From NCBI RefSeq assembly GCF_024139115.2, contig NC_085141.1, positions 371,341,925-371,405,924 of the forward strand: 64,000 nt of DNA, given 5' to 3'. Source of the stretch: Armigeres subalbatus (taxonomy: Eukaryota > Arthropoda > Insecta > Diptera > Culicidae). Below, piece after piece: positions 10,076-23,400 of the stretch. A program made the position numbers and the translations under genes. Under the pieces are notes generated by a model. That model did no database searches. It saw only the letters and a program-made list of their open reading frames with translations, and was not told the DNA's origin. The first letter of the stretch is position 1; every line of letters begins with the position of its first letter.

Positions 10076-13000
10076 AAAGCCGAGGAAATCCTCGCGAGAT
10101 GTAATTCACACAATAGGGCTTGCGTCTGTTGCCATCTCGGGTATTATGAGTATCTTTTCCTTCGTTTTTTTTTTGTAGCAGTAACTCAAAACTTTACCCG
10201 TGAGTGGCGGTGATGTTGGTGGCGGTGCTTTCCGACCCCCAGCAACAACTCTCGGGTAAAGCTCATTAGCGATTCATGTCGAGGCGGCTGGTATCCATCA
10301 AGTTTCGAGTGCACCATGGTGAGAGGAACGGACGCGGACCGGGTGGAATCCTCCAAATTACTCCTGTGGAAAAGTTTTATCCAGTTGCCGCCTAAATTAC
10401 CTACTACTGTGCGCGAGCGAGTGGAGGAGGTGGTAACCGAATTGATAGACTACCGGCAGTTTTTGGATGGGAGTAAGAGGATCCAGAGAGCGATTGCTTC
10501 CAATAAAATGACGGAAGTGGGGGCGATTAAACGAAATGGAATGTTCAGAACAAATGGCGTGGAATAGGCGGAAGAAAGACATTCTAAATACTCGAAAAGT
10601 TTTTCTTTACTCTTGATGAAAAAGGTGTGTCAACTTACTTTGCGGCAAAATACAAAATCAAAGTTCAACTGAGTTGTTAAAATCGTTCGAATTTGCTACA
10701 TTCCTTGTTAAAAAGATGAGGAATTGTGGGAAGCAACTCACCTGAAACGAGAGAAGAAATTATAACATTAATAACGAAAATTAGGGAGCAGCACTGCTGA
10801 AATATATTAAATAACACCAAGCAAAATAGCACAAATGAGGATAATTCTCGACCTGCAATCTAGACTTCTTGGAAGCCCCCCGGATAGTTGTTTGCGTCAA
10901 TTCCACGAAGTGCAGATACCCCCGCGGAGATAAAACGAAAAATGGCGCCCTAATGGCACCACCATTGACATCATAACCGCTTGTTGGCTCGGCTGCCGAG
11001 AGATGTTATTAGCTGCGGGAAGCGAGGTATGACCCATTCAAAACCGCGATGACGACGACGCCGTCAAAGCTTCTGCCATGCATACGACATAGTTAGTTCG
11101 AAACTCCGACCGGGCGAAGTAAAGTCGTGTTCCGGAACGCAGCACGCTTGGGAAATGACAACATTATCATAACGCGAAATAACCGTGGGAAATTTTGAAC
11201 CGTGCGGTCTCGTTCGAGAAAGCTCAGACTCACCGCGCCCTGTCGGAATCGCGCTGGTAATGGTGTAGTGGTGTAAAAACCGATTCAATTGCGGAAAAGG
11301 AAATTGATTCGAAAGTACTTGGCTGGGAAGCGTAACCAGTCTGAGACGAGATAGAATAGATACCTTCTATGGATTGCGGTTCTGGTAAAGTCGTTCCGCA
11401 GAATTGATAAGTTAGGTGACAGTTTTATTTCAGTTTTTTTGTTTTCAATTCCCGTTTCATTGAAACAAGTTCCTAAAAATTTATTTCAATAAATATATTC
11501 CAAAAAACTTCACATTAATTTAATCCTGATGATACAATATTGTTATCTTTCCTACAAACCTTATTTGTTCCAACGTCGAGTACCGTAACACATCTTTCCG
11601 GATGACAGGAGCGAGTGCTTCAAATCAAACAGATCTATCAAATTCGAGCAAAACCGCAAACTGCCAAAGCCATCAACAATCAAACGATTAGAAGATATCC
11701 TGATTTCTGATGTTGGGCAACTGCCGTCGTCGTCTTCGTCATCGTCAAGATCTGGCCGGACATATTTCACCGCCCACACTCTCTCTCTCCATCATTGTTT
11801 GAGCGGTCGAACTTCGAAGGAGGGGTTAACTGTCAGAGTGTCGATGGATGATTACGTGGTCATGTTTCTGGTCTCAAACAGACGTATCTCGGATCCTTTG
11901 TCTCATTAGTGTTGTATGCTTGGGCGTGTGCATTTGTGGTTAGAAATCGAGCCTTCGCAACGGTTCCGTACTAATGATCAAACTGTGTACATACCATCAA
12001 GCAATTATCGTCACATCGGAATTGGTGGTTTTCTTCGTCGGCGCTTGTATCAGTTTTCTTGGAAGCAATATAACTATTAGGATGGCTGAGCAAAATGATT
12101 CCAACTAGCGATATCACTTAATAATTCCCCGAAAACTCTAATAAATTCGAAATAATGAGATAAAGGCGCCGCGTAAAGGAATTGGATAACTCTTCAAAAT
12201 TTATCGTCGGCATACTGGTTTCAATTCAACCGCATATTCGCTTGAATGATTAATTAATTTATTAAATTTATCAATCTGCCGTATACAAACTAAATGAAGC
12301 AAATTCTCTTTCTGTTAAATGAAGAGGGCAAATAAGTGAAACAGATGTCGCTGTCACGTATCCTGATATTAAATTGCCTATGATAAGTACCAACATGAAC
12401 ACGATCCATAACAAATTCGTTTCTTTTTCCTGTCTCCCTGAGCTCGAGTGTTACATATTAGAAGGTACAACTAACCTAAACCGTGGAGATTCGCATCTTT
12501 CATGTCAGCGTCAGTTTCACTACACACGCTCATTTGACGAAAACCGACATTCCAGACGACAGTCTGGATAAACCACTTTGTATCTTCCGGAGTGAGATCA
12601 CTTTAAGGCACTCTGCAAGTCTCAAATGCACCTGAGCATCACCCAGCAGTCAGTGGTGGCAAGACCTGCCATCAAAAACCCTCATCCTCGTCCTCAACGT
12701 TTCCGTCTCCTGCTTTTTTTTTGTTGTTGCTCCTGCATACTTTATATCCCGCACGTCACATCAAATTTTACACAGTGTTGTGCCACTTTTCCTGTGCGCC
12801 ACCGCCGTTGCCGTCAGCAGGACCCAACGCAACGGGTGGTCTCACTCGCATCATACTGGTAGCAAGAAGAGGCAAAATGTCATTGCAAATGATTTAACGT
12901 TTTATACATTCAATTTAATTGAAGAATTACAATTTTTTAAAGACCATTACGATTTTTTAAAAACCAATCATTTGATAAATAAATATAAAAATAGGATAGA

Positions 13001-13080
13001 AAAATTAAGTAAAAATTGAAAAGTCAATACTCTTCTTGTATAGAAAAAAATAAGGACTTAAAATTTGGAATCAAGAAATA
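10076..13080. other. About 3 kb low-repeat non-coding region
   Basis: This is one of the few stretches without an obvious transposon or array, so it may be unique intronic or intergenic host DNA. The best open frame (10316-10567, 83 codons, Arg/Glu-rich) follows a fair start context (CACCATGG) but has no recognisable motif. No exon could be supported. Confidence 0.35.
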
Positions 13081-13089
13081 TGAGTTCGA

Positions 13090-16000
13090 ACCACTTGAGA
13101 AGCACCCCCAAATCCCGATTCCCGGCCGAAATCCGAAAGGATTAGCGACCGACATCCGAAGGTATACTCGAACGAAATCCGAAGAAATTCAGGATCGAAA
13201 TACGAAGGGATTCCTGACCGTCATCCCAAAGCATTCTTGATCAAAATTCGAAAAGATTCCTGACCGAAATCCGAAAGGAATACGATCCTGAATAAGGATC
13301 CCCGACCAGAGAAAGAAAGGGATTCCCGACCGGAATACGAAGCCATTCCTGACCTAAATCCGAAAGGATTCCCGAGCGGACTTCGAAGAGATTCCCGACC
13401 GGAATAAGAAGGGATTCCAGTCCGAAATCCGAAAGGATTCCAGACCGGAATCTGAAAGGACTCTCGACCGGAATCCGAAAAGATTCCCGACCGGAATCCA
13501 AAAGGATTCCCGACCGGAATACAAAAGGATTCCCGACCGAAATCCGAAGTTCCCAACCGGAATCGGAAGGCATTCCCGAATGGATTTCGAAAGAATTTCT
13601 GACCGGAATCCGAAAGGATTCCCTACCTGAATCTGAAAGAATTCCCCGATCGTAATCCGGAAGGACTCTCGACCGGAATCCGAATGGAACACCGAACGGA
13701 ATCCGAAAGGATTCCCAACCGGAACCCGAAAGAATGTCCGACCGGAATCCGAAAAAATTCCAGACCGGAATCCGAAAGAATTCCTTATCGGAATCCGAAA
13801 GAATTTCCTACCGGAATCCGGAGCTATTCCTGACCGAAATCCGAAGAGATTCCAGACCGAAATCCGAAGGGATTCCCGACCGGAAACCAAAAAGATTCCC
13901 GACCGCTATCGGAAAGAATTCCCGACCGGAATCAGAAATGATTTCCTACCGGAATTCGAAAAAATTACCGACTGGAATCCGAAAGGATTCCCAAACAAAA
14001 TCTAAAAAGATTGCCGATCGGAATCCGGAAGGATTCTAAAACGAAATCCGAAAGGATTGCCAACCGGAATCCGAAAGGATTCCCGACTGGAATCCAAAAG
14101 GATTCCCGACCGGAATCCGAAAGGATTCCCGACCGGATTCCGAAAGGATTCCCAACCGGAATCCGAAAGGATTCCCAACCGGAATCCGAAAGGATTCCCA
14201 ACCGGAATCCGAAAGGATTCCCAACCGGAATCCGAAAGGATTCCCAACCGGAATCCGAAAGGATTCCCAACCGGAATCCGAAAGGATTCCCAACCGGAAT
14301 CCGAAAGGATTCCCAACCGGAATCCGAAAGGATTCCCGACCGGAATCCGAAAGGATTCCCAACCGGAACCCGAAAGGATTCCCAACCCGAATACCAAAGG
14401 ATTCCTAACCGGAATCCAAAAGGATACCAAACCGGAATCCAAAAGGATTCTCAACCGGAATCCGGAAGAATTCCTAACCGGAATCCGGAAGGATTCCCAA
14501 CCGGAATCGGAAGGATTACCAACCGGAATACGGAAGGATTACTAACCGGAATTCGGAAAGAATCCCAACCGGCACCAGAAGGATTCCCAACCGGAATCCG
14601 GAAGGATCCCCAATCGGAATCCGGAAGGATCCCCAACCAGAATCCGGAAGGATTCCCAACCGGAATCCAAAAGGATTCCTAACCGGAATCCAAAAGGATT
14701 CCAAACCGGAATTCAAACCGGAATCCTAAAGGAAAGGATTCCCAACCTGAATCCGAAAGGATTCCTAACCGGAATCCAAAAGGATTCCAAACCGGAATCC
14801 AAAAGGATTCCAAACCGGAATCCAAAAGGATTCCAAACCGGAATCCGAAAAGATTCCAAACCGGAATCCAAAAGGATGCCAAACCGGAATCCTATACCGG
14901 AATACGAAAAGATTCCAAATCGAAGGGATTCCCGACCGGAATCCGAAAGGAATTTCCACCGGAATCCAGAGGGATTTCCAACCGGAATCCGAAGAAATTA
15001 ACGCCCGGAATCCAAAGAGATTCCCGACTGGAATCCAAAGAGATTCCCGACCGGAATCCAAAGAGATTCGGGACCGGAATCCAAAGAGATTCCGAAGAAA
15101 TTTCCCAACCGGACCACGAAAGGATCCGAAAGGATTTCCAACCGCAATCCGAAAGGATTCCCAACCGGAATCCGAAAGGATTCCCAAACGGAATCCGAAA
15201 GGATTCCCAACCGGAATCCGAAAGGATTCCCAACCAGAATCCAAAAGGATTCCCAACCAGAATCCGAAAGGATTCCCAAACGGAATCCAGAAGGATTCGC
15301 AACCGATATACGAAGGGATTCGCAACCGAAATACGAAGGGATTCCAAACCGAAATTCGAAAGGAATACGAAAGGAAAGGATTCCCAACCGGAAGAATTCC
15401 TAAACGGAATCCGGAAGGATTCCCAACCGGAATCCGGAAGGATTCCCAACCGGAATCCGGAAGGATTCCCAACCGGAATCCGGAAGGATTCCCAACCGGA
15501 ATCCGGAAAGGATTCCCAATCGGAATCCGGAAAGGATTCCCAATCGGAATCCGGAAAAGATTCCCAACCGGAATCGGGAAGGATTCCCAACCGCAATCGG
15601 GAAGGATTCCCAACCGGAATCGGGAAGGATTCCCAACCGGAATCGGGAAGGATTCCCAACCGCAATCCGGAAGGATTCCCATCCGGAATCCGGAAGGATT
15701 CCCATCCGGAATCCGGAAGGATTCCCAACCGGAATCCGAAAGGATTTCCAACCGGAATCCGAAGGGATTCCCAACCGGAATCCGAATGGATTCCCAACCG
15801 GAATCCGAATGGATTCCCATCCGGAATCCGATAGCCGATAGTATTCGCATCCGGAATCCGATAGGATTCGCAGCCGGAATCTGAAAGGATTTGCAGCCGG
15901 AATCCGAAAGGACTCCCAACCGGAATCCGAAAGGATTCCCAACCGGAATCCGAAAGGATTCCCAACCGGAATCCGGAAGGATTCCCAACCGGAATCCGAA

Positions 16001-16206
16001 AGGATTCCCAACCGGAATCCGAAAAGATTCCCAACCGGAATCCGAAAGAATTCCTAACCAGAATCCGAAAGGATTCCCAGCCGGAATCCAAAAGGATTCC
16101 CAGCTGGAATCCAAAAGGATTCCCACCCGGAATCCAAAAGGATTCCCAACCGGTGTCCGAAAGGATTCCCAACCGTAATCCGAAAGGATTCCCAACCGTA
16201 ATCCGA
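13090..16206 (+). repeat. 23-bp minisatellite II, block 1
   Basis: Units contain GGAATCC-GAAA-GGATTCC followed by a CAACC or CGACC spacer, 23 bp in total. Each unit is therefore a near-perfect dyad. The left part (13.1-14.1 kb) is diverged, with CCGACC spacers. The centre is homogenised, with CCAACC spacers. Three units give a 23-residue repeat in all frames, producing spurious open frames up to 476 codons (14765-16195, minus). Units with GATAGCCGATAG mark higher-order repeats near 15830. Confidence 0.93.
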
Positions 16207-17228
16207 TATATTTTTTTTTTTTTTTAATTACATAACTTTTATTTGTACCATGGTTTGAACTACACCGTTCATTGTTTGAACTAAATTCGTACCATGGTTT
16301 GAATTACTGGCAGCAGCAGCAAATATAATACTAAATATTTATATTTTATATTTTATATTTATATTTTATTTATTCAACTTAACAATGCAACCAGTTTGCT
16401 ATAATAGACCTCAGGCAGTTAGAAAACTGATAAGGAGGCCTTGCTTCGCTATTCGTTTGTGCGTATGAGAGTTATTCATTTTGATCCAATTCATTATAAT
16501 ATGTTTTCCATTACAAATTTTTTTAAGCCTTCTCTAAACGTATTCAATGAGGTTGTTTGTTTCATTTCTAGTGGAAGATTATTAAAATTAACAATAGCAG
16601 GATACATGCATCCTAAACGTACATAATTTGTTCTTGGTGTGACTAAATTGATATTTTCCGTGTTTCGTGTATTGTAACGATGCAATTCATTAGCGGATTG
16701 TAAATCAAAATTATTTCTTATTAAATTTCTCTGAACTTTGAAAATGAACATAACCGACTCGAAAAAGCTAATTTGATTTAAATTCATTACTTGATTATTT
16801 GTATATAAATCTACTGTTCTAATATTTGGATCCAGGTACTGTTCCCAAAAGATGACTCTCATAAATTTGTTCACCGTGACAGTAATTTTTTCGTGACGTA
16901 TAATGGAGCATTTTGCCATATTATGTTTAGATAGCAAATATGCGAGTGCACGTGCATAAAACAAATGTTTCTTCTCATGTGTTGGTAACATATGATTAGC
17001 ATGCCTTAGGATTCCGAGAAATTTGACAATTTTGTATGAATATGTTCAATGTGCATGTTCCATTTTAGATTTTGTTGTAGTATTAGACCTAAGTAATTTG
17101 TGACCTCAACTCTCGCAATTTTCTCATTTCCTATCCAAAGAGAATTATCCACATAGTTAAAACGATCAGTACTAGCAAACATTACAAATTTTGTTTTCGT
17201 GGCGTTTACAGTCAGACCATTGTCATAG
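16207..17228 (-). mobile_element. 5'-truncated CR1/L2-like LINE inserted in the array
   Basis: The minus strand encodes the C-terminal part of a non-LTR reverse transcriptase. The upstream piece (about 17230-17010) has NATKTKFVMF and TNYLGLILQQNLKW, the post-catalytic KT.F and YLG.....LKW motifs. The downstream frame (16991-16494, 165 codons) ends with RYNTRN and a PRTNYVRLG region typical of CR1/L2-type elements. One frameshift near 17015 separates the two. On the minus strand the element ends in a poly(A) tract (T-run at about 16208-16225). ATCCGATA flanks both sides and is a plausible target duplication, although this word is also native to the array. The clade name is tentative. Confidence 0.75.
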
Positions 17229-19186
17229 ATATCCGATAGGATTCGCAGCCGAGAGGATTCCCAACCGGAATCCGAAGGGATTCCCAACCGGAATCCGAAG
17301 GGATTCCCATCCGGAATCCGAAGGGATTCCCATCCGGAATCCGAAGGGATTCCCATCCGGAATCCGAAGGGATTCCCATCCGGAATCCGAAGGGATTCCC
17401 ATCCGGAATCCGAAGGGATTCCCATCCGGAATCCGAAGGGATTCCCATCCGGAATCCGAAGGGATTCCCATCCGGAATCCGAAGGGATTCCCATCCGGAA
17501 TCCGAAGGGATTCCCATCCGGAATCCGAAGGGATTCCCATCCGGAATCCGAAAGGATTCCCAACCGGAATCCGAGAGGATTCCCATCCGGAATTCTAGAG
17601 GAATCCCAACTGGAATCCGAAAGTATTCCCAACCGGAATCCGAGAGGATTCCCAATCGGAATCCGAGAGGATTCCCAACCGGAATCCGAAAGGGTTCTCA
17701 ATCGGAATCCGAAAGGATTTCCAACCGTAATCTGAAGGGATTATCAACCGGAATCCGATAGCCGATAGGATTTCCAGCCGGAATCTGATAGGATTCGCAG
17801 CCGGAATCCGAAAGGATTCGCAGCCGGAATCCGAAAGGAGTCCCAACCGGAATCCGAAAGGATTTCCAACCAGAATCCGAAAGGATTCCTAACCAGTATC
17901 CGAAAGGATTCCTAACCGGAACCCGAAAGGATTCCCAACCAGATTCCAAAAGGATTCCCAACCGGAATCCGAAAGGATTAACAAACAGAATCCGAAAAGA
18001 TTTCCAACCGGAATCCGAAAGAATTCCCAACCAGAATCCGAAAAGATTCCAAACCGGAATCCGAAAGGATTCCAAACCGGAATCTAAAAAGATTCCCAAC
18101 CGGAATCCGGAAGGATTCCCAACCGGAGTCCGGAAGGATTCCCAACCGGAATCCGAAAGCATTCTCAATCGGAATCCGAAAAAAAATTCATCGGAATCCG
18201 AAAGGATTTCCAACCGGAATCTGAAGGGATTATCAACCCGAATCCGATAGCCGATAGGATTTGCAGCCGGAATCCGATAGGATTCGCAGCCGGAATCTGA
18301 AAGGAATCGCAGCCGGAATCCGAAAGGATTCCCAACCGGAATCCGAAAGGATTTCCAACCGGAATCCGGAAGGATTCCCAACCGGAATCCGAAAGGATTC
18401 CCAACCGGAATCCGAAAGGATTCCCAACCGGAATCCAAAAGAATTCCCAACCGGAATCCGAAAGGATTCCCAACCGGAATCCGAAGGGATTCCCAACCGG
18501 AATCCGAAAGAATTCCCAACCGGAATCCGAAAAGATTCCCAACCGGAATCCTAAAGGATCCCAAACCGGAATCTAAAAAGATTCCCAACCGGAATCCGAA
18601 AGAATTCCCAACCGGAATCCGAAAGGATTCCCAACCGGAATCCGAAGGGATTCCCAACCGGAATCCGAAGGGATTCCCAACCGGAATCCGAAGGGATTCC
18701 CAACCGGAATCCGAAGGGATTCCCAACCGGAATCCGAAGGGATTCCCAACCGGAATCCGAAGGGATTCCCAACCGGAATCCGAAAGGATTCCCAATCGGA
18801 ATCTTAAGGGATTCCCAACCGGAATCCGAAGGGATTCCCAACCGGAATCCGAAGGGATTCCCAATCGGAATCCGAAGGGATTCCCAACCGGAATCCGACG
18901 GTATTCCCATCCGGAATCCGAAAGGATTCCCATCCGGAATATAAAAAGGATTCTCAACCGGAATCCGAAAGGATTCTTAACCGGAATCCGAAAAAATTCC
19001 CAACCGGAATCCGAAAGGATTCCCAACCGGAATCCGAAAGGATTCCCAACCGGAATCCGAAAGGATTCTCAACCAGATTCCGAAAGGATTCTCAACCGGA
19101 ATCCGAAAGGATTCCCAACCGGAATCCGAAAGGATTCCCATCCGGAATCCGAAAGGATTCCCAACCAGAATCCGAAAGGATTCCGG
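17229..19186 (+). repeat. 23-bp minisatellite II, block 2
   Basis: This is the same unit as block 1. A homogeneous GGGATTCCCATCC sub-block spans about 17280-17560. A second near-identical sub-block with GGGATTCCCAACC spans about 18630-18900. The segment with GATAGCCGATAG plus GATTCGCAGCC recurs at about 17690-17830 and 18180-18320, a higher-order period near 490 bp. The 442-codon frame at 17698-19026 (minus) is an array artefact. Confidence 0.93.
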
Positions 19187-19775
19187 TCGGGAATATTGGT
19201 TGCAAGCCCCTTTGGATTCCGGTCTGGATTTTTTTTTTCAAATTAATTCCAGTCGGGCATCCACACGGATTCTAGTCGGTAATCCATTCAGATTCCAGTC
19301 GGGAGACCCTTCGGATTCCATTCGGGATTCCGGGCGGGAATCTTCTCGGATTCCAGGCGGGAATTCCTTCCGATTTCGGATGAGAATCGCAACGGATTTC
19401 GGTCGGAGATCTCTTCTAATTTCGATCGCAAAACCCCTTCGGAATCCGGTCGGGAATCCTTTCGGATTCCGGTCGGTAATACTTTCGGATTTAAGTCGGG
19501 AATCCTTTGAGATTTGGGTTGAGAATCCTTTTGGAAATCCCCTCTGATTGCGGTCGGGAATCCTCACGATTTCCGATCAGGAATCCCTCAAGATTCCATT
19601 CCCAGAAATCCGTTCAGATTTCGGTTGAAAATCTCTCCAGATTCCGGTCTGGAATCCCTTTTGATTTCTGTCAAGAATCCCTTCGGATTCCTGTCGTGAA
19701 TCTGATCGGATTCAGGTTGGGAATCCTTTCGGATTCCTGTCGGGAATCCATTCGGATTTCAGGAAATCCTTTGGA
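19187..19775 (-). repeat. 23-bp minisatellite II, inverted block 3
   Basis: From about 19187 the units appear in reverse complement (TCGGATTCCGGTCGGGAATCC). They are more diverged than the neighbouring blocks and return to the original direction at about 19775. Both breakpoints fall within units, which suggests an inversion inside the array. Confidence 0.88.
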
Positions 19776-20410
19776 ATCCCGACCGGAATCTAAAAGGATT
19801 CCCGACCGTAATCCGAAACGCTTCCCGACCGGAATCCGAAGGGATTCCCGACCGGAATTCGAAGGGATTCCCGACCGGAATCCGAAGGGATTCCCGACCG
19901 GAATCCGAAGGGATTCCCGACCGGAATCTGAAAGGATTTTCTGACTTGAATCCGAAAGAATTCTTGACCGGAATCATAAAAAAGTTTCAACCGGTTCTCC
20001 GAGCGCAATCCGGAAGGAATCCCGAGCGGAATTCTGAAAGATAGCCGATCAGAATCTGTAGGGATTCCTGACTAATAACCAAAGAAATTCTCGACAGGTA
20101 TCCGAAGGGATTCAAGACCGGAATCCGAGAGAATTTTCGACTGGAGTCCGACGGGATAACAGACGCGTATCCGGAAGGATTCCAGATCGGTATCTGAAGG
20201 GATTGTCGACCGGCATCCAATAGAATTCCCGACCGAAATCCGAAGAAATTTACGATCGGAATCCAAAGGGATTCATAACGGGAATCCGAATGAAAAGGTT
20301 TCCAACAGGAATCCGAAGGGACTCCCGACTGGAATCCGAAGATATTCTCGCCCGGAATCCGGAAGGATTTCTTATCGGAATTCGAGAGAATTCCTGAACA
20401 GAATTCGAAG
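19776..20410 (+). repeat. 23-bp minisatellite II, block 4
   Basis: Direct-orientation units with CCGACC spacers, like the left edge at 13.1-14.1 kb, become increasingly diverged toward 20.4 kb and then end. Confidence 0.9.
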
Positions 20411-23400
20411 TTACAACGGAGATATTTAAAAAAAAATCATGATAACAATTTTAAAGTTTAGACACATTCAAAAAAAATATATTCAAGGCTTGAACATTTT
20501 GGAATAAAAAATGTAAATAGAAACTGAACACGTTTACGAACGTGTGTTATAAAATTGAAAAATTGTCTTATAAAAAAAAATTTAAACTCAAAGTAAAAAA
20601 AATCAGGGGAAAAATTAAAAAAATATGCGATCGAAAAACATAATTGTTCAACTAGAAAAATCAACAAAATACAAAAATACAAACAAAAATTTTCTATGAA
20701 AACTACGTTTTGCAGAAGAACAATATTTAGAAACTTTAATTTAATTTCAAAATAGAAACAATCTAAAAATTGCAAAAAATAAATTTAAATATATAGAATT
20801 GAAAAACTGAAGAGTTAAGAAAATTATTTTGAGCTTTTTAGTGGAATGTCTTCACTTTTCATAAGACGAGTTTGTACAATCCCATTGAATTCCACCACTT
20901 AATTGTATCTTGACAGATACGTATTGCGACCTCAACAGTAAGGCCGTCTTCAGTGTCTTGTACTTGACTCGACTTGGAGAAAAAAAAGAAGACACAAAAA
21001 AGTTGAACCTAAAAACTAAAAAACTGGTTTTGGACATAAACCCATCACAACTAGACCCCCCCCCCTATTGTTATTACACCTATTCAATAAGGACACAGTT
21101 TGAAGAGTATCACGATGGCTGTCAGTATGACACCTGTCCGATAACGGGTCTCCCCCAGTTCTCCCTTACCCTCGCCCACCAACATTTGAATGCTACTAAC
21201 AGCATCGAATAAACGTTCAATATTCAAATTACTAACCTGTTCATAACTTATGATGTGTGTTCGATTTTTGGGTAATAAATACAATACTACTGCAGAAAAT
21301 GAGTGCACGAATACTTCCAAAATTTAGTTTTGGTTAAATATGTTTATCTTCTACTTTTATTTATATTTCTCAATTTTTACCTGTTTTTGATTCTAAAATT
21401 ATTTAAGATCAAGATCTTTAAATCTCAAATTTCTTTGAAATTTACAATTTGACTTTTTATTTTTTTAATAGATGAATTTGACTATTTATCGGGTTGTAAA
21501 TTTTCAATTTTGCATTTTTTTTATGTTTAGTACTTTTAACATTTTGGAATTTTGAAATTTAAAATTTTTGGCTTGAAATATTTTTGGAAATTATACAAAA
21601 TTTCAAATGATAATATGAAAATCTATATTTGAAATTTAAAACAAGAATTGTCAACAGGAATTTAGACTAACCAAAATGAGAACATTTTTTTCCTCAAGAT
21701 AGGTCGAATCTCCCTGGGCCTGGAGCTGTTCTGCAAACTATTTTCAACGTTGCACTTCATTCTCGTATGTGCAAATGACATCTTCATTTCTGCTGCAGCA
21801 TACCACACACACGGCACGGGGGTGCCGCCGTTCTATGGTTTATCACGTCGACATGAACGAGTAGCCGGCTTCTCCCAACAACATCGATCTTCCTCACCGA
21901 TATTTGTGTGAGCGGTGTGGGAGAGAAATTCCGAGGATATGAATAAATTTCCTCCCCGTGCGGTTCCCCAAATGTACAAACGAGTTGATGCAGTGTCATG
22001 TTTCTGTCGTCGTCATCGTCAGTTGCCCATCAGATACCGGCCCCAGCCAGGCACAAGGTAGGAAAAGGTTCGGCTTCGAAAAGGATGGCAGGAGGATGCT
22101 GTTCGTTAGAGTGTGTGGCCACTCGCACCTACTAAATTGGGGATGTTAGTAACTTCCTGGCGGATCGATGCGAGTCGTTCGACGGACTTGATGCGTATTA
22201 ATTAAATAGAGCGATGGAACTGATTCTAATACTTTCTTCAATTATTCCAATTTTGACAATGATTGTATGCTCATCGTATAGATATAGAAGATTTAAAGCT
22301 TATGATAAGAGAATAAGACAAAACTACAGTACCAAACTTTCAAAGAATCGTGGAATCAGAAAATCAATAAGAGGTTCATAGGATTGGAGAATTATGGAAT
22401 CAGAATACGAGAATTAAAAAATCAGAACACGCATTGTCCCGTATTTTATGAGAGTTTTAAACCAGTTTTTCCCAGTTTCAAACACATGCGGAATCAGCTT
22501 CCGACTCAGTTGATCACCGTTTCATCGCAGCATTTCGCTCCATTCATTTTTATTAACCAATCGACATCATCAATCACTGCATAGCCGATGAACAATCAAT
22601 CTATTGATACGATTGCAGTTCTACAGTTCTGCATCGCTGCAGCGACAGGACTTAATGCCAATAAAACATCATCTCGCTTGGATCGGCACCCCCCATTTTA
22701 AACCTCCCCCACAGCAGAAGCAGTTCCCGTTTACACTTCACTATTTCATCCGCCGATCACGAACCAGCACCCGCCACTCGCCCACAAAGCAGAACTACAG
22801 CGCGAGAAGCAAAACTCGAAACGAGATTCTCTGCTAATAGAAAATAAAAATCATTTTCCCGGCAATCATCATCACCATCGTAATTTTTCGTCTTCGTCCG
22901 GAACCTTCCCCCCGTCGTAGTTCATCACATACGGCAGCACCGATTCACTCGGGCGAAGTCACTTTCTTATGAGTAAGTAATGGAATGATTTCTTATTTCG
23001 CAGCATGGAAACCGTAACACAGTGGTCTGAAAACCGAAAAACGGCGGCCAAAACATCAGAATCGTAATTTTAACGGACGATCACATTATGATTGTAGATA
23101 ACTAACGTCCCACATTTATTTTGACCATGATGGTCCCACTGTACGTCACCGTTTTCCCTCAAGTTATTCCACAGCAACAATGCTTTGTTCTACTAACTGC
23201 AAAGTCCGCAACCCGTTTCGTGACCGCCTGCCTGGCTGGGCCTGGTCTGGGGGCTGCCGGAGGAACATATGAATGATTGCCACCGGTTAGTCAGCTCCGT
23301 TGTTGGTGCGCCACGTCAGTCACGAGGCGAAGCGAGTATGTTATTTGGCAATAAATTAGTGTGGTGAAAAGTAATGAAACTTTTCCTGTGCCGCTTGCGA

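Noticed and set aside
10316..10567. 83-codon open frame with fair start context as a host gene
   Set aside because: No recognisable motif, no splice structure and no support from neighbours. It could be a short exon but cannot be supported.
14765..16195. 476-codon minus-strand open frame (and the 442-codon frame 17698-19026) as repeat proteins
   Set aside because: They follow the 23-bp array, exist in several frames and on both strands, and have no start context or non-repeat domain.
13090..20410. Possible CRISPR-like array of short palindromic repeats
   Set aside because: There are no unique spacers. The repeats are contiguous and the surrounding DNA is eukaryotic.
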